This document shows, one piece after another, positions 50,503-63,402 of a DNA stretch of 64,000 nucleotides. Under the pieces are notes generated by a model. It had not been told where the DNA came from. It saw only the letters and a program-made list of their open reading frames with translations, and ran no database searches. Source of the DNA: Talinum fruticosum (lineage: Eukaryota; Streptophyta; Magnoliopsida; Caryophyllales; Talinaceae); NCBI GenBank assembly GCA_021018815.1, contig JAITYX010000063.1:372001-436000 (forward strand), given 5' to 3'. The stretch's first letter is position 1; the number at the start of each line of letters is the position of its first letter. Position numbers and translations under genes: made by a program.

Positions 50503-52799
50503 TATGGCAATGCTCTGCTCCCTTCTTGCCAAAAGAAAAATGGTTTGTTCTGGCAACCCATCTGTTTAGAGTTGTTATATCTAATGGTTTTGCAAGTATG
50601 AATTGACAATATTCCATCCCACCATGTTTTCTAATTTTGTTTTAAAATCACTCAATACGCCCCCAAAAAAAAAATTGTTTTTTGTTAAAACAGCAGTTTA
50701 TTTATGGATATTCTATTATACAGTCAACTAATTCTTGACCTAGGTCAAAGCTAAGGTTTCTGGGGATGTTAGGTATTAGGTCTGACACCGGCAGCTCATC
50801 TGAACTAATGTCAGTATGCCCCGTATTACCTAGCGTAATCGATGACATTTAAATAAAATGGAAAAAGAAAAAAATGAGCACCACAGTGGTAGCAGCTCCT
50901 TTGCAGGTAGCACAATGGTAAGGTGCTTGGTTTCCACTTTCCACAAGACTAAGGTTCTGTTTTTCCGATATTGTGAGTGTGCATTTATCAACTGCAGAAG
51001 AGGAGGAAAACACTGCTGTTGTAGCCTTGTTGAATAATTATAAACCATAATTTTTCTTTCGTTCTTTTTTATTCGGGGGTTCTTTTCTCCTTTTTTTGTG
51101 AAAATAAATTTGATACTGCGTTTCCAATATATTAATGCTGGTATCTCTGCTGATTCAGATAGCTTAGTGAATGCGCATGCTCCTGCAGATGCGTTTGTAT
51201 TCATGTAATCTCACATGCTGTTCGTAGTAACCGTGACCTTTGAACTTCCACAACCTACTGCAGTGGCAGCAAGGCACGAAGGTTGCTGATTTTTGCGAAG
51301 TGGATTCTGCTCCCAAATAATCAAGTATTAGTTTGGTTGAAAATTTGGACAGTTGATTCTGATAGTAGGTGCACTGGATGATCCATCAAGGCTTGTAGGG
51401 CTCTTAGCCTCTTAGGTTCACAGAGTCAAGCCCATTATTGTCCATTTAAGTCAGTTTTTTCCCGCCAGTCATCTATTGTGCTAGATTTTCTAACTGCTGT
51501 GGGTAGATAGCTGATGCGAATACGATTTATTCAGTACTTGAATATTTGTATTTTGTACAGGTCAGGTCACTCTAATTTATTCCTAAATGTCTAGTTTGAA
51601 TAATAAACCCTAGATTTTTTGCTCGAGTATTTGTTATTGTCTCTAAATTGCAATTGTAGCATTTGTTGCCTTTGTTAGTAGACTAATACAGACTCATTTT
51701 GTGTATTTTTCGTAGTTGCAAGCAAGTGTAAATTTCCAATTTGTAAATATTATACAGGTGGCTGGTTCAGAATTTTGATCCGAATGATTTTTTTTTTTTA
51801 GTGCAATCAAAGATCCGAATGATGGTACATTGCACTTGAGATCTGTTTTAGCTTCTGAATTTGATCATGGATCACAGTGCTCTTTTTAAGGACAATTTCC
51901 TTGCCAAAAACAGCGCAAAGGTCGCTGATCGGTTTATGTGCCAAAACCTGCCCCATTTCAAATAAACATGATTAGAAGATAACATCATAACACCATTATT
52001 GATTTCAACGTTTAAAACTAGCACTTAACGATTGGCATTAGTTACATCTGAATCATCCCCTACTGTCTTGTCTATCATAGTCTCCTACTATGATTTCCGG
52101 TGTTGATGTAAGTTGAATACTGAGCTATGCAACATATAATGCTTGATGAAACAATCCGACCAAATATAGCATAAGTTGAAGGTCCAAGCTCCACAAATGG
52201 GAATCAAATAGAAGTTCATACATATAGGTGGAATTTGTGCACTCCAAACATATTAGAAGATAGAGTTAAACATCTGTTGGACTTAATTCAATGATTGTAT
52301 ACCCCTTCTTATTCTCGCGAGCCTATTAGACTTAAACCCTATAGAGGAGGCTTTGTGGGTGAACCCCTTACCCTTTTAAAAATATATATATATTAAAAAC
52401 TTCCATTGAATTTTAAATGTAAGAAGATCGCCCAATTCAATGTAGCCAAGCACCAAATTCTTTGCTACCAAATTGGGAACATCATAATATAAACCATAAG
52501 TTTTCTTCAACTAAAGTAAAACAACCCTATTTCAAAAACAAAACTACTCTGAAACACCAACAAAAATTATTAACTTGTCCTACAATTATAAATTAAACTA
52601 TTATTTAGGCTTATAATTAACAATGTAGCTTAGGAGTTTATCAAAAAAAAAAAAAAAAAACCAATGTAGCTTAGGAAAGTAGGGATTAAATCTAGGAGGA
52701 ACAATATAATGATATGCAAACTTTAATCTAATTAAATTTATCACTCTTAAAATCAAAACATAAAATATAAATCAGAAAATTAATCTAACTACATATAAT

Positions 52800-53015
52800 A
52801 GTAATCTTTTCAAAATTATTAAATGATGGTTTGGGAGTGAATGTAGGAGTTTCATCCAATTTAAAATAATACTTTATTCTGAAAAAAAATTCTAACTATA
52901 TATAATATTAATCTTTTCAAAATTGTTAAATGGTGGCTCGGAAGTGAATGTATGAGTTTCATCCAATAAAAATAATACTTTATTCTTGAAAAAAAAGTTT
53001 TCATTCATCTATATA
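52800..53015. repeat. Two direct copies of a roughly 100-bp unit
   Basis: The unit reads ATCTTTTCAAAATT(A/G)TTAAATG, then a GGAAGTGAATGTA-like word, then GAGTTTCATCCAAT and AATAATACTTTATTCT. It occurs at about 52803-52885 and 52911-53000. A third, more diverged copy lies at 53700-53830. Confidence 0.75.
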
Positions 53016-55513
53016 CTCTTTGAGATTTACTTTTCACAAGTTGTATAATAATATTTATTTATTTGTTTATATTTTGGTTTTTAGAATGAAGATAGTTGTA
53101 AAATAAAATTATATAAAAGCTAAAATAAAAATATTAAAAAATTAAGACAAACCTTTACGCAATCCCCACCCATAGGAGTTATGCCAATAACCGCACCATA
53201 GCAAATTGCAAATTAAATTTGCCTTACAAAATACTTTCTCCACGTTGGACCTGCCATTTTTTAATTTTTCATAATTTTTTTAAGTAGTAGAGTTTTACTT
53301 TTACTATTTACCAATGTCATATTTCCATACACCCAAAACCTAAAACCCAAAATTCACAAAAAAATAAAAAATAAAACAAACACTCATATATTTTTTTATC
53401 ATCCATTAAAGTTGATGTAAGGAAAAATATATTTTAAAATACTCCATATCTCATTAATGTTAACACCTCACAAAGTATTCAATTCCCATTAAGGATCAAA
53501 CATCCAAAGAAAAAGTTCATGACATAATTATAATTAGATTGGATTGAATGAAGTTTTATTTTCCTTTCGGCTTCAATTTAAATATATTTTAAACTCAAAT
53601 AGTTTAAATTTTTTTAATCATCTTAATTGAAATCATATCAGATGGTTATGTCACCCACTAAGCATTTTGTTATTTTGAACACTATTTATAATATATATAA
53701 TAATATTCTTTTCAAAATTGTCAAATGGTGTTCTGACAATTAATTTAGGAGATGTATCTAATATAAAAATAACAATTTGCCCTTGAGATAAAAAAATTAA
53801 AAAAAAAGTTTCCACTCATCTATCGACTTTTCAAGACTAACTTGATACAACAAATCAAAATATAAAGGATTTAAAATATGTCAATACATAAAATGAAAGA
53901 ATAAAAAAATATCATGAAAAAATGCATAAGACACAATATCAAACATCATGAAAATGCTAAACAAAATGTAAGAGTTGAACTGACACAAAGTCCAATTTCA
54001 TTTACCTAACAAAATACACTCTAAAGTTTTCTTAAAGTAGATATTATTATATAATCACGGAGAATTTTCAATAGCGGCAAAGTTGAAATAACCAACTAAT
54101 TGGGTCCTTGACATTATTGAATTGAGTAATAAGAATTTGATGTTTTATTTTTTAAAAGAAAAATAAAGAATTAAATAAGATATTTCCCTTCATGTTCATA
54201 TTTTTAAATTTTTTTAAGTGAAACGTAGAATTTACACTTTTTAAAGCTTGACATGATTTTGGTATAGAAGGATTAAGAATTTTGTGAGCCAGTTTAGATT
54301 ATACCGTTTAAGTATGAAAGGATTAAGAAGTTTTCATTTATAATTGATAATTTAAATTGTACATAGTTAATTTGGGGTTTGGATTGTATACGAACTCTTA
54401 TTTATTTTTAATGTATATTGATTTGCAATATTATTTTAGGTCTGAAATATAATAATTTTTTTCTAACATTATTAATTTTTCATTGTTGATGGTGCTTTTT
54501 GACTTGGTGACATAAAATTTTATTCGTTGAAAATATATTTGTTATAGAAATTTTTAAAATTAAAATCAACAGAAACATGTTATAAAAATAATGTTAAATA
54601 TTTATGTGAGGAAGCAATTTGGTTATTGCTAATCAAATTCATCCTATGCACAAAGTGATGTAATAAACCTTAAGAAATCATAAATTAAATAATAAAAATA
54701 TAACAACTATATATATACTTGATGTTAATAATTGAAAATGCCTACAAGATAGAAAATCATGATTCAAATATGTCATGGAATAAGATGTAGTGAATAAAAA
54801 GTTAGGAATTATATTGCTTCAAGTTTATAATTTGTGGACTTTAAGTTCATAATTTGTGTTATGTTTAAAGAGATGGAAACTTAATATGCCAACTTCTATT
54901 AAACCCGTAGAACTTCGAATAAACTAATCTGTCTCAAAATATTTACACAACATACATATCATTTTTTTTTTTGGTTACAAATACGGTTTATTTTAGTCTC
55001 TTCATAACATTTCTATCTCGTGACTTGTTATCAATAAACATATTTAAATCATATCTTTTATATTGTAAGTTTTTAAATTATTAAAAGATGAATATTTGCC
55101 ATCAAGACTCCCCGCCATCTTGAAATAGAAGTTCATTTTACTCTTATTTTGTTAATTAATTGGGGGAAGAGTTGTGTATTGAGGGAAGTAATTGGTTGTT
55201 AATCGAGTAAAACATGTATTTATAAAATCTCAATTGTATCAATATTTTTGTGTCATCAACTCACTACTAAAATCGTGATCAATTTTCAATACAAGTATAA
55301 AATACAGATGATTTTATTACCTTACGCTGGAAATTAACGTATCATGCCCTTTACCGTGATTCAAATTACATCTCTTTGCTCATTACCTATTATTGTTAAA
55401 TATAGTTGGATCACTTCTATCATTATAATATTTTTCATTATTAATCTCAATATAAGTAGTTATTATATGTTTAATTTCTTAATTTATAACTTTTTAAAAA
55501 TTGTTATATTATT

Positions 55514-55538
55514 CCGTGCATAGCATGGGTGAGACTAG
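55514..55538 (+). mobile_element. Helitron 3' end, + strand
   Basis: A 6-bp hairpin, CCGTGC-ATA-GCATGG (one G-T pair), is followed six bases later by CTAG, then T. This is the Helitron 3' signature (hairpin, then CTRR, host T). A 5' TC end was not fixed. Candidates lie near 53012 and 53820, which would make a non-autonomous element of 1.7-2.5 kb. Confidence 0.5.
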
Positions 55539-56881
55539 TAACTAAAAATTACAAAAGATTGCCGAATAAACTATCCAAATAATGTGAACATAATATAATT
55601 AAAATAAAAACCCAGAAAATACTCTTTAGCAATTTCAGAATCATTAAAATAGAAGATAAAAACGGGAAACAAAAACAGGATCTAAAACCGAAAATAATAA
55701 TCTCACTAAAATAAATATAAAATTAAATAATAAAATTTACCAGAATGTTAAACCTAATTTTCTATACCTAAATAAACTCTAAAAATATGTTTAAAAAATT
55801 AAAAATTAAATTTATGAATTTATTAAACTAAAAATCTGCACGGTAATCAAATTTACAAAATAATTTAGATTCATTACCAAACAAATCCCAAAACTGTTGA
55901 AATTTAGTCACAGAATGTTATGATTATATCTAAACCCTATAATAACTTAAAAGACGAAAATAATAAATAGCCTAATTTATAACAAAACAATTAAAGATAA
56001 TAAAAACTGACAGAAAATACTCAAAAATTAAAATATACAAATACTTAAAATTAAATTAATATATAATTACTAAGACTCGCCTAAAATACTAATATTTTGG
56101 GGGTTAAACGAAATTAATATTAAAACCTATAAAATTATAATGAAATTAATAAACTGAAGAAAACAACTAAAAGACAACAAATAAACAATTATAAGAGATA
56201 CCAAAACACTTAGTCTAATCTATATCCGTCCATACAAATTCATATTTATCATTAACACACAAATTAATTTATCCATGAGTTAGACTGTAGAAGACACTTA
56301 CTAATGCATCTTCTTCGTTTTTGCTTAATTATTAGTTCAATGAGGCCTAGCCTCAATATCAACCCTATTAATATTGATAATCTTAGTATTGACACTAAAA
56401 CTTAATCAAATTAAAGTATTACGTATTAGTAAAAACATCATCTAGCACCTTGTAACCAACCTACTAGTAAATTAATTTAACAAATATATATAATAGTTTT
56501 CTAATTAAAAGAGATGGGTATGAATTATCCATGATCAAATAGGATAATACTTGTGCCTAAAAGACTACAATATTAACGTACTTAAACCTTTTAAACTACA
56601 ATATAAATTTATATGTTAAACCAACTAGCATGCATTCTAATTAATCTAATATAAAATCATGAATAATATGCATAAATCATTATAGAATCATGGAGAAAAA
56701 ATTCAATTAGATATCAAAGTATAAAACTTATTTTAAAATAATTAATTTAGCATGACTTTAAATATATTATACTAAGTATAAAGGGATACTCAACCATAAT
56801 ATAATTTAAAAGTAAACTAACAACATCATATTTAATTATCAAATTTATAAATAAATTAAATACTAAAAATTAAATACTAAT

Positions 56882-57174
56882 AAGATTATTAAATTTTAAT
56901 ATCCCGAACTTTGGGTAATGTTACTCATAATATCCCGAACTTTTGATTGACCCCGTATCATCTCCACCTTTAACACTAATATTTTTTAATATCTCATACT
57001 TTGCAAGACTAACCTTAATTGTGCTAATTTCAGAATAGTGATACACTATTTTTTCAAATTATGAGATATTAAAAATATTTGTGTTAAAGGTGAAAATATT
57101 ACGGGATCAATCAATAATTTAAAATATTATGACTAACATGAATCAAAATTCAGATATTAAAATCCAATAATCTT
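56882..57174. mobile_element. Fold-back MITE, 293 bp, with target duplication
   Basis: The two halves are inverted copies over about 125 bases each. The left arm begins AAGATTATTAAATTTTAATATC and the inverted right arm AAGATTATTGGATTTTAATATC. Both later contain TTGATTGA(C/T)CCCGTA and CACCTTTAACAC. ACTAAT flanks it on both sides (56876-56881, 57175-57180). A transcript would form a long imperfect hairpin. Confidence 0.8.
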
Positions 57175-58290
57175 ACTAATAAAATTACCAATATTATTGC
57201 TCTAGGGCAGATGTGCTGATTACGGATGGTGATTCTTGAATGAATGCCCCTTGGTCCGTATTACCAGTAACTTGCCACCTTCACTAAGCGAATTGAGAAT
57301 TGAAAATTTATCCTCACTGCCTCTGTTAGCAAAATCCGAACATAATTTAGATTTTTCCACCTTCACAGAGGAGGCCATGAGCTCGGCAATTTCAACTCTG
57401 TGAAATAACCAGACTTGAGCTCGCTAGGCTTGAAGAGAGTCGCCGGCGTCAGCCTCTGTACTCCTTCGTCTGCGTCGACGTTCCCACTCGTATATTCACC
57501 TTTTACCTCCCTTGACCCTTCACCTATTGATAATAATGTTCGAGGTGAATAGTTAATAATTTATTGAGACATTGACTTTTGTTATTAATAGAAACAATCT
57601 AAACGCGATTAGTATGGTGGCATTGCTTAAAAAAATAATTTTATATTTCAAAATTCTCGTTTTTTAATTGTAAAAGAAAGTCAAACATAATTTGTGGGGC
57701 CCTAATTGCACACAATTTCATCTCAATGACACAATCTTTATGAAAATACAAGTTTTTATATGAGTTATCTCACGTAAGAGTGGTTGTGAAACGAACTTTG
57801 TTAGGGTTACCTTTTGACGGTTTTAATATAACTAATAATTTATGCTAGATGAATTTCTTAGTTCGAGGGCGACTAATAATTCATGAAAATGTAACTTTTA
57901 TTAAAGTAACTCATAAATAATTATCGATCATCTCTATATATTTAAAATCAACATAAAAATATTGATCTTACAGCTAATTTTAGGTGAGACGGTGTCATAC
58001 AAAATATATATATAAAAAAAGGACTTCCAACCGTAAATTTCCGAATTTCTAATTGTCCACTCCAAAACCAACAAAGGAATGGTATTATGTAGAAGCTGGT
58101 ATGGCACTTCATCACTTTTCTGTTTTGGTAGGCCAACAAAGGCGTGTGGCGTGTCAAGTTCTTTGCCTTTCCCACTGCACTCTCAGTCTCACTCTCTCTC
58201 TCCTCCTCTATCTATTGGCAGTGGCAGCCCCCATTCCCATTCCCATTTCCATTTCCATTTCCCACCCAATCACACTTTACAGAAAAAAGC

Positions 58291-61200
58291 ATGGCGGCCA
58301 TGGTGAATGCCTCAGCATCACCCAGATTCAGAACTACTGTAAAAGCACTGCATCTGTCCAATTTTACTTGCTCTCCCAATTTGCTTCCGAAATTTCCAAC
58401 TTTGCTCAGTAAAAAGCCTCAAACTTTTTGGCCTGCTTTTGGGGTAAGTAATGTGTTAAAAAATAGGGTGGTTTGTTTGGCTGTTGAGGAAAACAACGAG
58501 CAGACCAATGTTGAAGTCCTTGATGGTGATGAAGATATTAATGAGCAATTGAGTCTGGAGAGAGAAACACTCTTATATTCATTCAGCCCTTTCCCATTGC
58601 TTCTATTGTCTGCTCTTCTTCCAGGAGGTATCTCTTCCTCTCTATACCTAATTCTGTCATTGTTCATCCATTTCTGCAGATTATTCATTCCTGTGACTTG
58701 TACTCTATTTTTACTCATTTTTTTGTAAACCTAAACCCAAATACTCTGTTTGTTTTACGTTATATGTCATTTTAATTGATTTTTTTCATTTTACTTATTT
58801 GTCATAACTTATTTTTTTCCTTTTACATATTTGTCGCTTCACCATTACAATGATGACATATTAATTACTAGTTTACTAAATTTATTTTAATTAATTTTGT
58901 TTCTTTTCTCTCTTTATCTTTCTTCCTTTTTTAAATTTTTTTAAAAATATTTGTTTTTTTAATTGTTTCAAATTGCATTGCAATTGATAAATGGTGATAA
59001 GAGAGGGAAAAAAAAAGAAAATTTAAAGAAAAAAACCGAGACTTGAGTATTAGAGAGGCAGGGAACATGAGGAATGCAATTCATGTGAGAAAGAGGGAGA
59101 GAAATAATGAGGTTGGAGCACCGATCAAATTCCAAATAAACCAGAATTTGTTTGGTTTATGAAGAGTGAAAGAAGGAAACAAATCCAGAATTCTTCCTCC
59201 ACAATTTCTAAGGCCTTATTTAGCATAGGCTGCCATCTAACATTCGTTTGTTAGTAATTCCTCAGTAGAGAAAAAATAAAAAAGGAAAGAAAAATGTTCA
59301 AAACAAAAAACACTTGGCAACTCAATGGTCTGGTGCATCTAGTCTGTAATTTAGTAATGTACACACCACATATCTAATGTGGGTCCTACTTTTGTGGAGT
59401 TTAGGGAGACCTGGATATATAGACAACATTGGCGAGCTAACATATAGAAAGACTGATTCCAAGAGACTGAAAATGAATAGTTTGATAATGTTAATTCTTT
59501 TTCTTATGTATCACTTATGAGTGTTATACATTGTGATGTAAGTACACAAACAAGAACACAGTTTTTGAACTAGTGTTTCTCAAGGAGGTGGAACTTTTTG
59601 TGAATCAGCTGCAACTGTGAGGTCACTATTTGGGCCGTTTGTGGAGCTGGTGAAGTCATGGAATCTCCCAGATTGGCTGGTTCACTGGGGTCATCCTGCC
59701 AACATGGTAAGAATTTGTATTTTTCATTTTTGTTACTCTCTGTGCTTGACTTCATCTAGTTATTTGCTGCTGTGACAGTTCTAAAGCAATGTTTTTGAAA
59801 CATCTCATTCTAAATGTGGTATTTGCATTAGGCTGTGGTGCTTTTTGCTATGGGTGGTTATGGTACATACCTGGGTTTCCGCATTCGATTCTCAGATGAT
59901 TTGGTAAGTCAGTTACTCTTCAGAAATGCTATTGCTAGTTTTCAATATAGCAAAATCCAATTATTTGATTTCAGCAACCTGTCTTACACCTGAAATGAGA
60001 AAATGTATCTTCATGTGTGAACGTGAATTAAATCATAAACTAGACTTACCAATGTTGTTACTTTAAGGGGAAAAAAAAAAAGAAAAAAAGTTAAGATTTG
60101 GACCAACCCACCAATAAATGTGAATTAAAACCTATAATAGCTTATTTTGATATGTTTGCTTGATATCAAAGGGTTGACAATCTGATGTTTACATTTTGAT
60201 TTTCTGTTTTTGGTTTAAAAGGAGGTAACAATCCAATGTAGGCGTAATCAAAATCCAATTTTCTAATACTAGCTCTAAATTTTACCAGGTTAGCTGACAA
60301 CAATTGATTCATATAATTTTTTTGGCTTCTGCTATATGACCATATTTAATTATTGAGCCCAGGAGGAGAAAGTGAAGGCCAAAGACTTGCATCCAAAGCT
60401 GATGGCAGGAATGTTCTTCTTCTTTGCTCTTGGGGCAACCGGTGGCATCACATCTTTGCTGACCTCGGACAGACCAATCTTTGAGAGGTACTGGGGAAAA
60501 TCATCCTGTCGGTTGCTTTAGATGCATCGTCGAGAGCCCATAAATAATCCATTATAGCCAATTGTTTAATTTTGATAGATTTTAATCATGTTTTTTATTG
60601 CAGCCCCCATGCAGTCACTGGGGTTATTGGCTTAGCTCTACTTACCTTGCAGACTATTTTGCCAGCATTATTTGAGGTAATCACTTGTATTTATTTAATA
60701 AAAGCCACATTTAGATTCAGGAACAGTTCAAAGAATCAGGTTGAGTATTGCATTGTAGTAAATTTATTATCTATGATTTTATTTTCGTCCTGAGGTAGTT
60801 AATGGTAATCAATTTTTAAAAAATTTACTTATACATTAGTCTCTTTGCATTTCTGTTATGGGGGCAAGATTACTGTATACATAGAACTCTGCCTGCCTCT
60901 ACCTTGTTCATGTAAGATTAAATTTTGGTTTGCTTTCATTTGGCTCATGTTATTCATTACTCTTCATTTCATTCACGAATTCTGTCAAACACTTCATAAT
61001 TTGATGCAGTCATGAATCCTTGACACTATTTTGTTTTTTTTTCCAAAACATGGAAAAGTTTCATAAAATAAATGAGTTAGATTCTCGGTCAATCTCCTAC
61101 ATTGGACAGTACGGTGGAATCTATAGAACATATCCCAGATGTGTTTAAACAAAGCTGAGCGTAGTTAAATCAAATTGCAGATAAAATCTTCTTCTATTGT

Positions 61201-61364
61201 CATGTCCAAAAGAACTACTCATCTTTGAGCTTCTTGTGCAATTGTTCAAACTTCTGCAGGGAAATCCAGGACTGAGGAATGTGCATGGAATTTTGGGTAG
61301 TGGGATCATGACATTGTTTCTTGTCCATGCTGCTTTAGGACTTCAACTCGGCTTGAGCAACTAA
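58291..61364 (+). CDS. Plastid multi-pass membrane protein, DUF4079-like, 6 exons
   Basis: Exons: 58291-58627, 59609-59706, 59832-59903, 60363-60487, 60604-60676, 61260-61364. GT-AG introns and phases all fit, giving 269 residues. ATG 58291 is chosen because it opens a transit-peptide-like, Ser-rich, basic N-terminus (MAAMVNASASPRFRTTVKAL). About five hydrophobic segments follow: about 95-113, 146-164, 182-203, 214-234 and 246-267. Histidines sit at helix ends or inside helices (H141, H179, H213, H244, H258), in motifs HPAN, HPKLMAG, SPHAVTG, VHGILG and LVHAALG. This fits what I recall of the plant/cyanobacterial DUF4079 family, with a plastid membrane location inferred. The HP-x-x-M pattern recalls cytochrome b561-type proteins, so heme binding is possible but unproven. 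The exact function is unknown. Confidence 0.8.
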
Positions 61365-61449
61365 AGGCGAATGAAGAGTTCCCTTTCTCAGAATTTGCTT
61401 GAGCCTGCAATAGGGAGGTTATTTAGGTTCAGTACAGCTTTATTCTATA

Positions 61450-61476
61450 CTAGCTTTCAACCCGTGCATTGCACGG
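61450..61476 (-). mobile_element. Helitron 3' end, minus strand
   Basis: On the minus strand a perfect 6-bp hairpin, CCGTGC-AAT-GCACGG, is followed by GTTGAAAG, then CTAG, then T. Hairpin and terminus closely match the end at 55514-55538, so both belong to one family. The element would run rightward from here. Its 5' end was not found. Confidence 0.5.
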
Positions 61477-61585
61477 ATTGTTATTTATTTGTGTACGTTT
61501 TATAATATTTGGTTAGAGGAAAAATTGATAAATTGTTTTTTAAATAAAGTGAATATCAATGACTACTATATAGACATAGATGAAG

Positions 61586-62567
61586 GGTGTGTTTGGTAGG
61601 GCGTAAAATTATTTTCCGGAAAAATCATTTTCCGATTTTCATTTGTTTGGTAACAGAAATTTTGGAAAACAATTTTCAGGAAAAATGGATTTTCCCCCGA
61701 CAAAGGAAAATATTTTCCCTTTTTTATGAACGTAAGTTACATTTTCCCTTTCATCTCCCTCTCCCTCCCTCACGGTTGAGCTCTCCAATCCCGCATTCCC
61801 CGATGGTGAGTGGTGACGGGATTGCACAGGGATAGAGTACATGGCGGTGTTGCGATGGAGGTGAAGGCGGGGTAGGAGACGGAGGTGGTGGCAAAGCACT
61901 AAATGGAGTGGAAATCGATCGTTTTACGCCGAAAATCGGCCGCTTTGCGCTGAAAATCGGCCGTTTTGCACAAAAAAAGTAGAAAGCAATCTTTCCATAT
62001 CGATGACGTTGCACAATGAGTACCTCTGTGGCTCTTTTGCCGCCGTCCATTCCGTCTTAAAGCACGCCTCATGCCCGGAAAATGTTTTCTTCCACTTCAA
62101 CGCCGCCGAGTTCGACTCGCTCTCGCCGCAAGTTTTGACTCAACTCGCTCAACTTCACGGTGGATTTGGGCCAAGTACTGGCCCGCGGGGTTGTCCTTGG
62201 AGATCGGGAGGAGAACGGAGGGGCAAAGTTGAGTGTCGATGGGTTGGAGGAGAGAGAGGGAGGTATGGAGCTAGAAAAGGAGAGAGAAGAGGAGGAGGAG
62301 GGGATGAAGGTATATGGAAGCCTTGGCAAGGAGAGAGAGAGAGTGAATTTGGGGTAAGTTTGACAAAAGTAAGAAGGGTTGATTAGATGCATTGAATATA
62401 ATTAACTTCCTCTCTTTCTCTCATGTCCCTCAGAATTCTCCACCCCTTCTCATTTTTGTTTTTCACCAAACAGTGAAAATGTTAGGTGAAAATAAATTTT
62501 ACATGGAAAGTTATTTTACATGAAAATTATTTTACAAAAAATTATTTTACCTCCAACCTAACACACC
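61586..62567. mobile_element. 982-bp TIR element carrying a host gene fragment (Pack-type)
   Basis: The left end GGTGTGTTTGGTAGGGCGTA and the inverted right end GGTGTGTTAGGTTGGAGGTA are clear terminal inverted repeats. Both sides continue into AAAATTATTTTCC / AAAATAATTTT words. TGAAG abuts both ends exactly (61581-61585 and 62568-62572). The G/C-rich interior (about 61740-62350) contrasts with the AT-rich ends and holds a GATL-like coding fragment. No transposase is present. A 5-bp duplication does not match hAT (8), Harbinger (3) or Mutator (9), so the superfamily is open. Confidence 0.75.
62003..62149 (+). pseudogene. Captured fragment of a galacturonosyltransferase-like (GATL / GT8) gene
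   Basis: The frame reads MTLHNEYLCGSFAAVHSVLK, then HASCPENVFFHFNAAEFDSL and SPQVLTQL. In GATL proteins of family GT8 the N-terminal catalytic region reads much like MTLDxxYLRGSxAAVxSVLxHxxCPENxxFHF, so the match is specific. Similarity stops at about 62149, where genuine genes continue into RSTFP. Only about 49 codons are present and no start, signal anchor or DxD motif accompanies them. It is inert cargo, or at most a source of antisense or small RNA. Confidence 0.75.
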
Positions 62568-62572
62568 TGAAG

Positions 62573-63402
62573 TTTAAAATCAGTTTGTTGGATCTAAATA
62601 ATGGCTACTTGTACAAATTATTTATTCGAGAAAATTGGAAGAAATAAATTTTAAAATAGAAATTTATTTAAGGAGAGAAAATTCTTTAGTGGAAACTACT
62701 ATAAATTATACAAACAAACTAATTATAATCTAATTATGAAATTTATTTGCATAATCTAATTATTAAAGGAAATTTGTTTCTATAAATTAGTCATTTTAAA
62801 ACAGTTTTTTTAGGAATATAATCTATTTATTCAACAAATGGGAGGAAAAAAGTATAAAATGGAAATAATTTTTAATTTTTTAAATTGATTTTTTTTTTAC
62901 TTTTTGTAAAATATGCATGAGTTGTTTCGAATTCAGGACATGTCAATTTTAAATAAGATTACATTTTGTTCCCGCTCATTTGAATCAAATTGCTTTTTTT
63001 TTATCATCAATTCGATTTGTCTCATGTTTTTATTTAACTTGTTGATGTATGAATTGTTAGGTGGAGGAGTTAATGTAAAGTTAAAAGCACGATAATGGAT
63101 TAAGTGCTAACCATGAAAGAAGTGTATAAATATTTTTTTTAACTATGAATTGTATGGACGTATATAGAGTTCATAATTTATTCATATACGTTGTTAATTA
63201 TGAAGAAAGTGTATAAAAGAGGAGTATAGTTGAATTGTTACTTTGAATTATTTTTGTTTTTGTTTATTATTAGGCATATGTTTCTGTTCATATTATTTAA
63301 TTGATTGAAGACACTTAAATGGATTTATTCGCTAAAATAATTTAATAATTTTTATTTTAAAATGGTTTTTTTTTAATGAATTATCATTTTACTTCCTTTA
63401 AT
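62573..63402. other. AT-rich intergenic stretch, no gene seen
   Basis: AT-rich DNA with no recognisable domain. The short frame at 62913-63095 has a composition that does not suggest a protein. Confidence 0.6.

Larger units (their letters stand above)
50503..58290. other. Intergenic stretch, AT-rich, with repeats
   Basis: The 3' UTR of the PTST-like gene probably fills the first part; an AATAAA occurs near 51601. From about 52000 to 57200 the DNA is very AT-rich and without protein-like frames. Direct repeats, a Helitron end and a fold-back element in it are listed separately. A less AT-rich block at 57210-57530 might be an old exon fragment, but I could not identify it. Confidence 0.55.

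Noticed and set aside
50900..50975. Possible SINE (box A-like TAGCACAATGGTAAGG)
   Set aside because: Box B is too degraded and no tail or duplication is visible.
62003..62386. A working GATL gene
   Set aside because: Only about 49 codons match; the remainder of the frame is G/E/R-rich noise and the fragment lies inside a TIR element.
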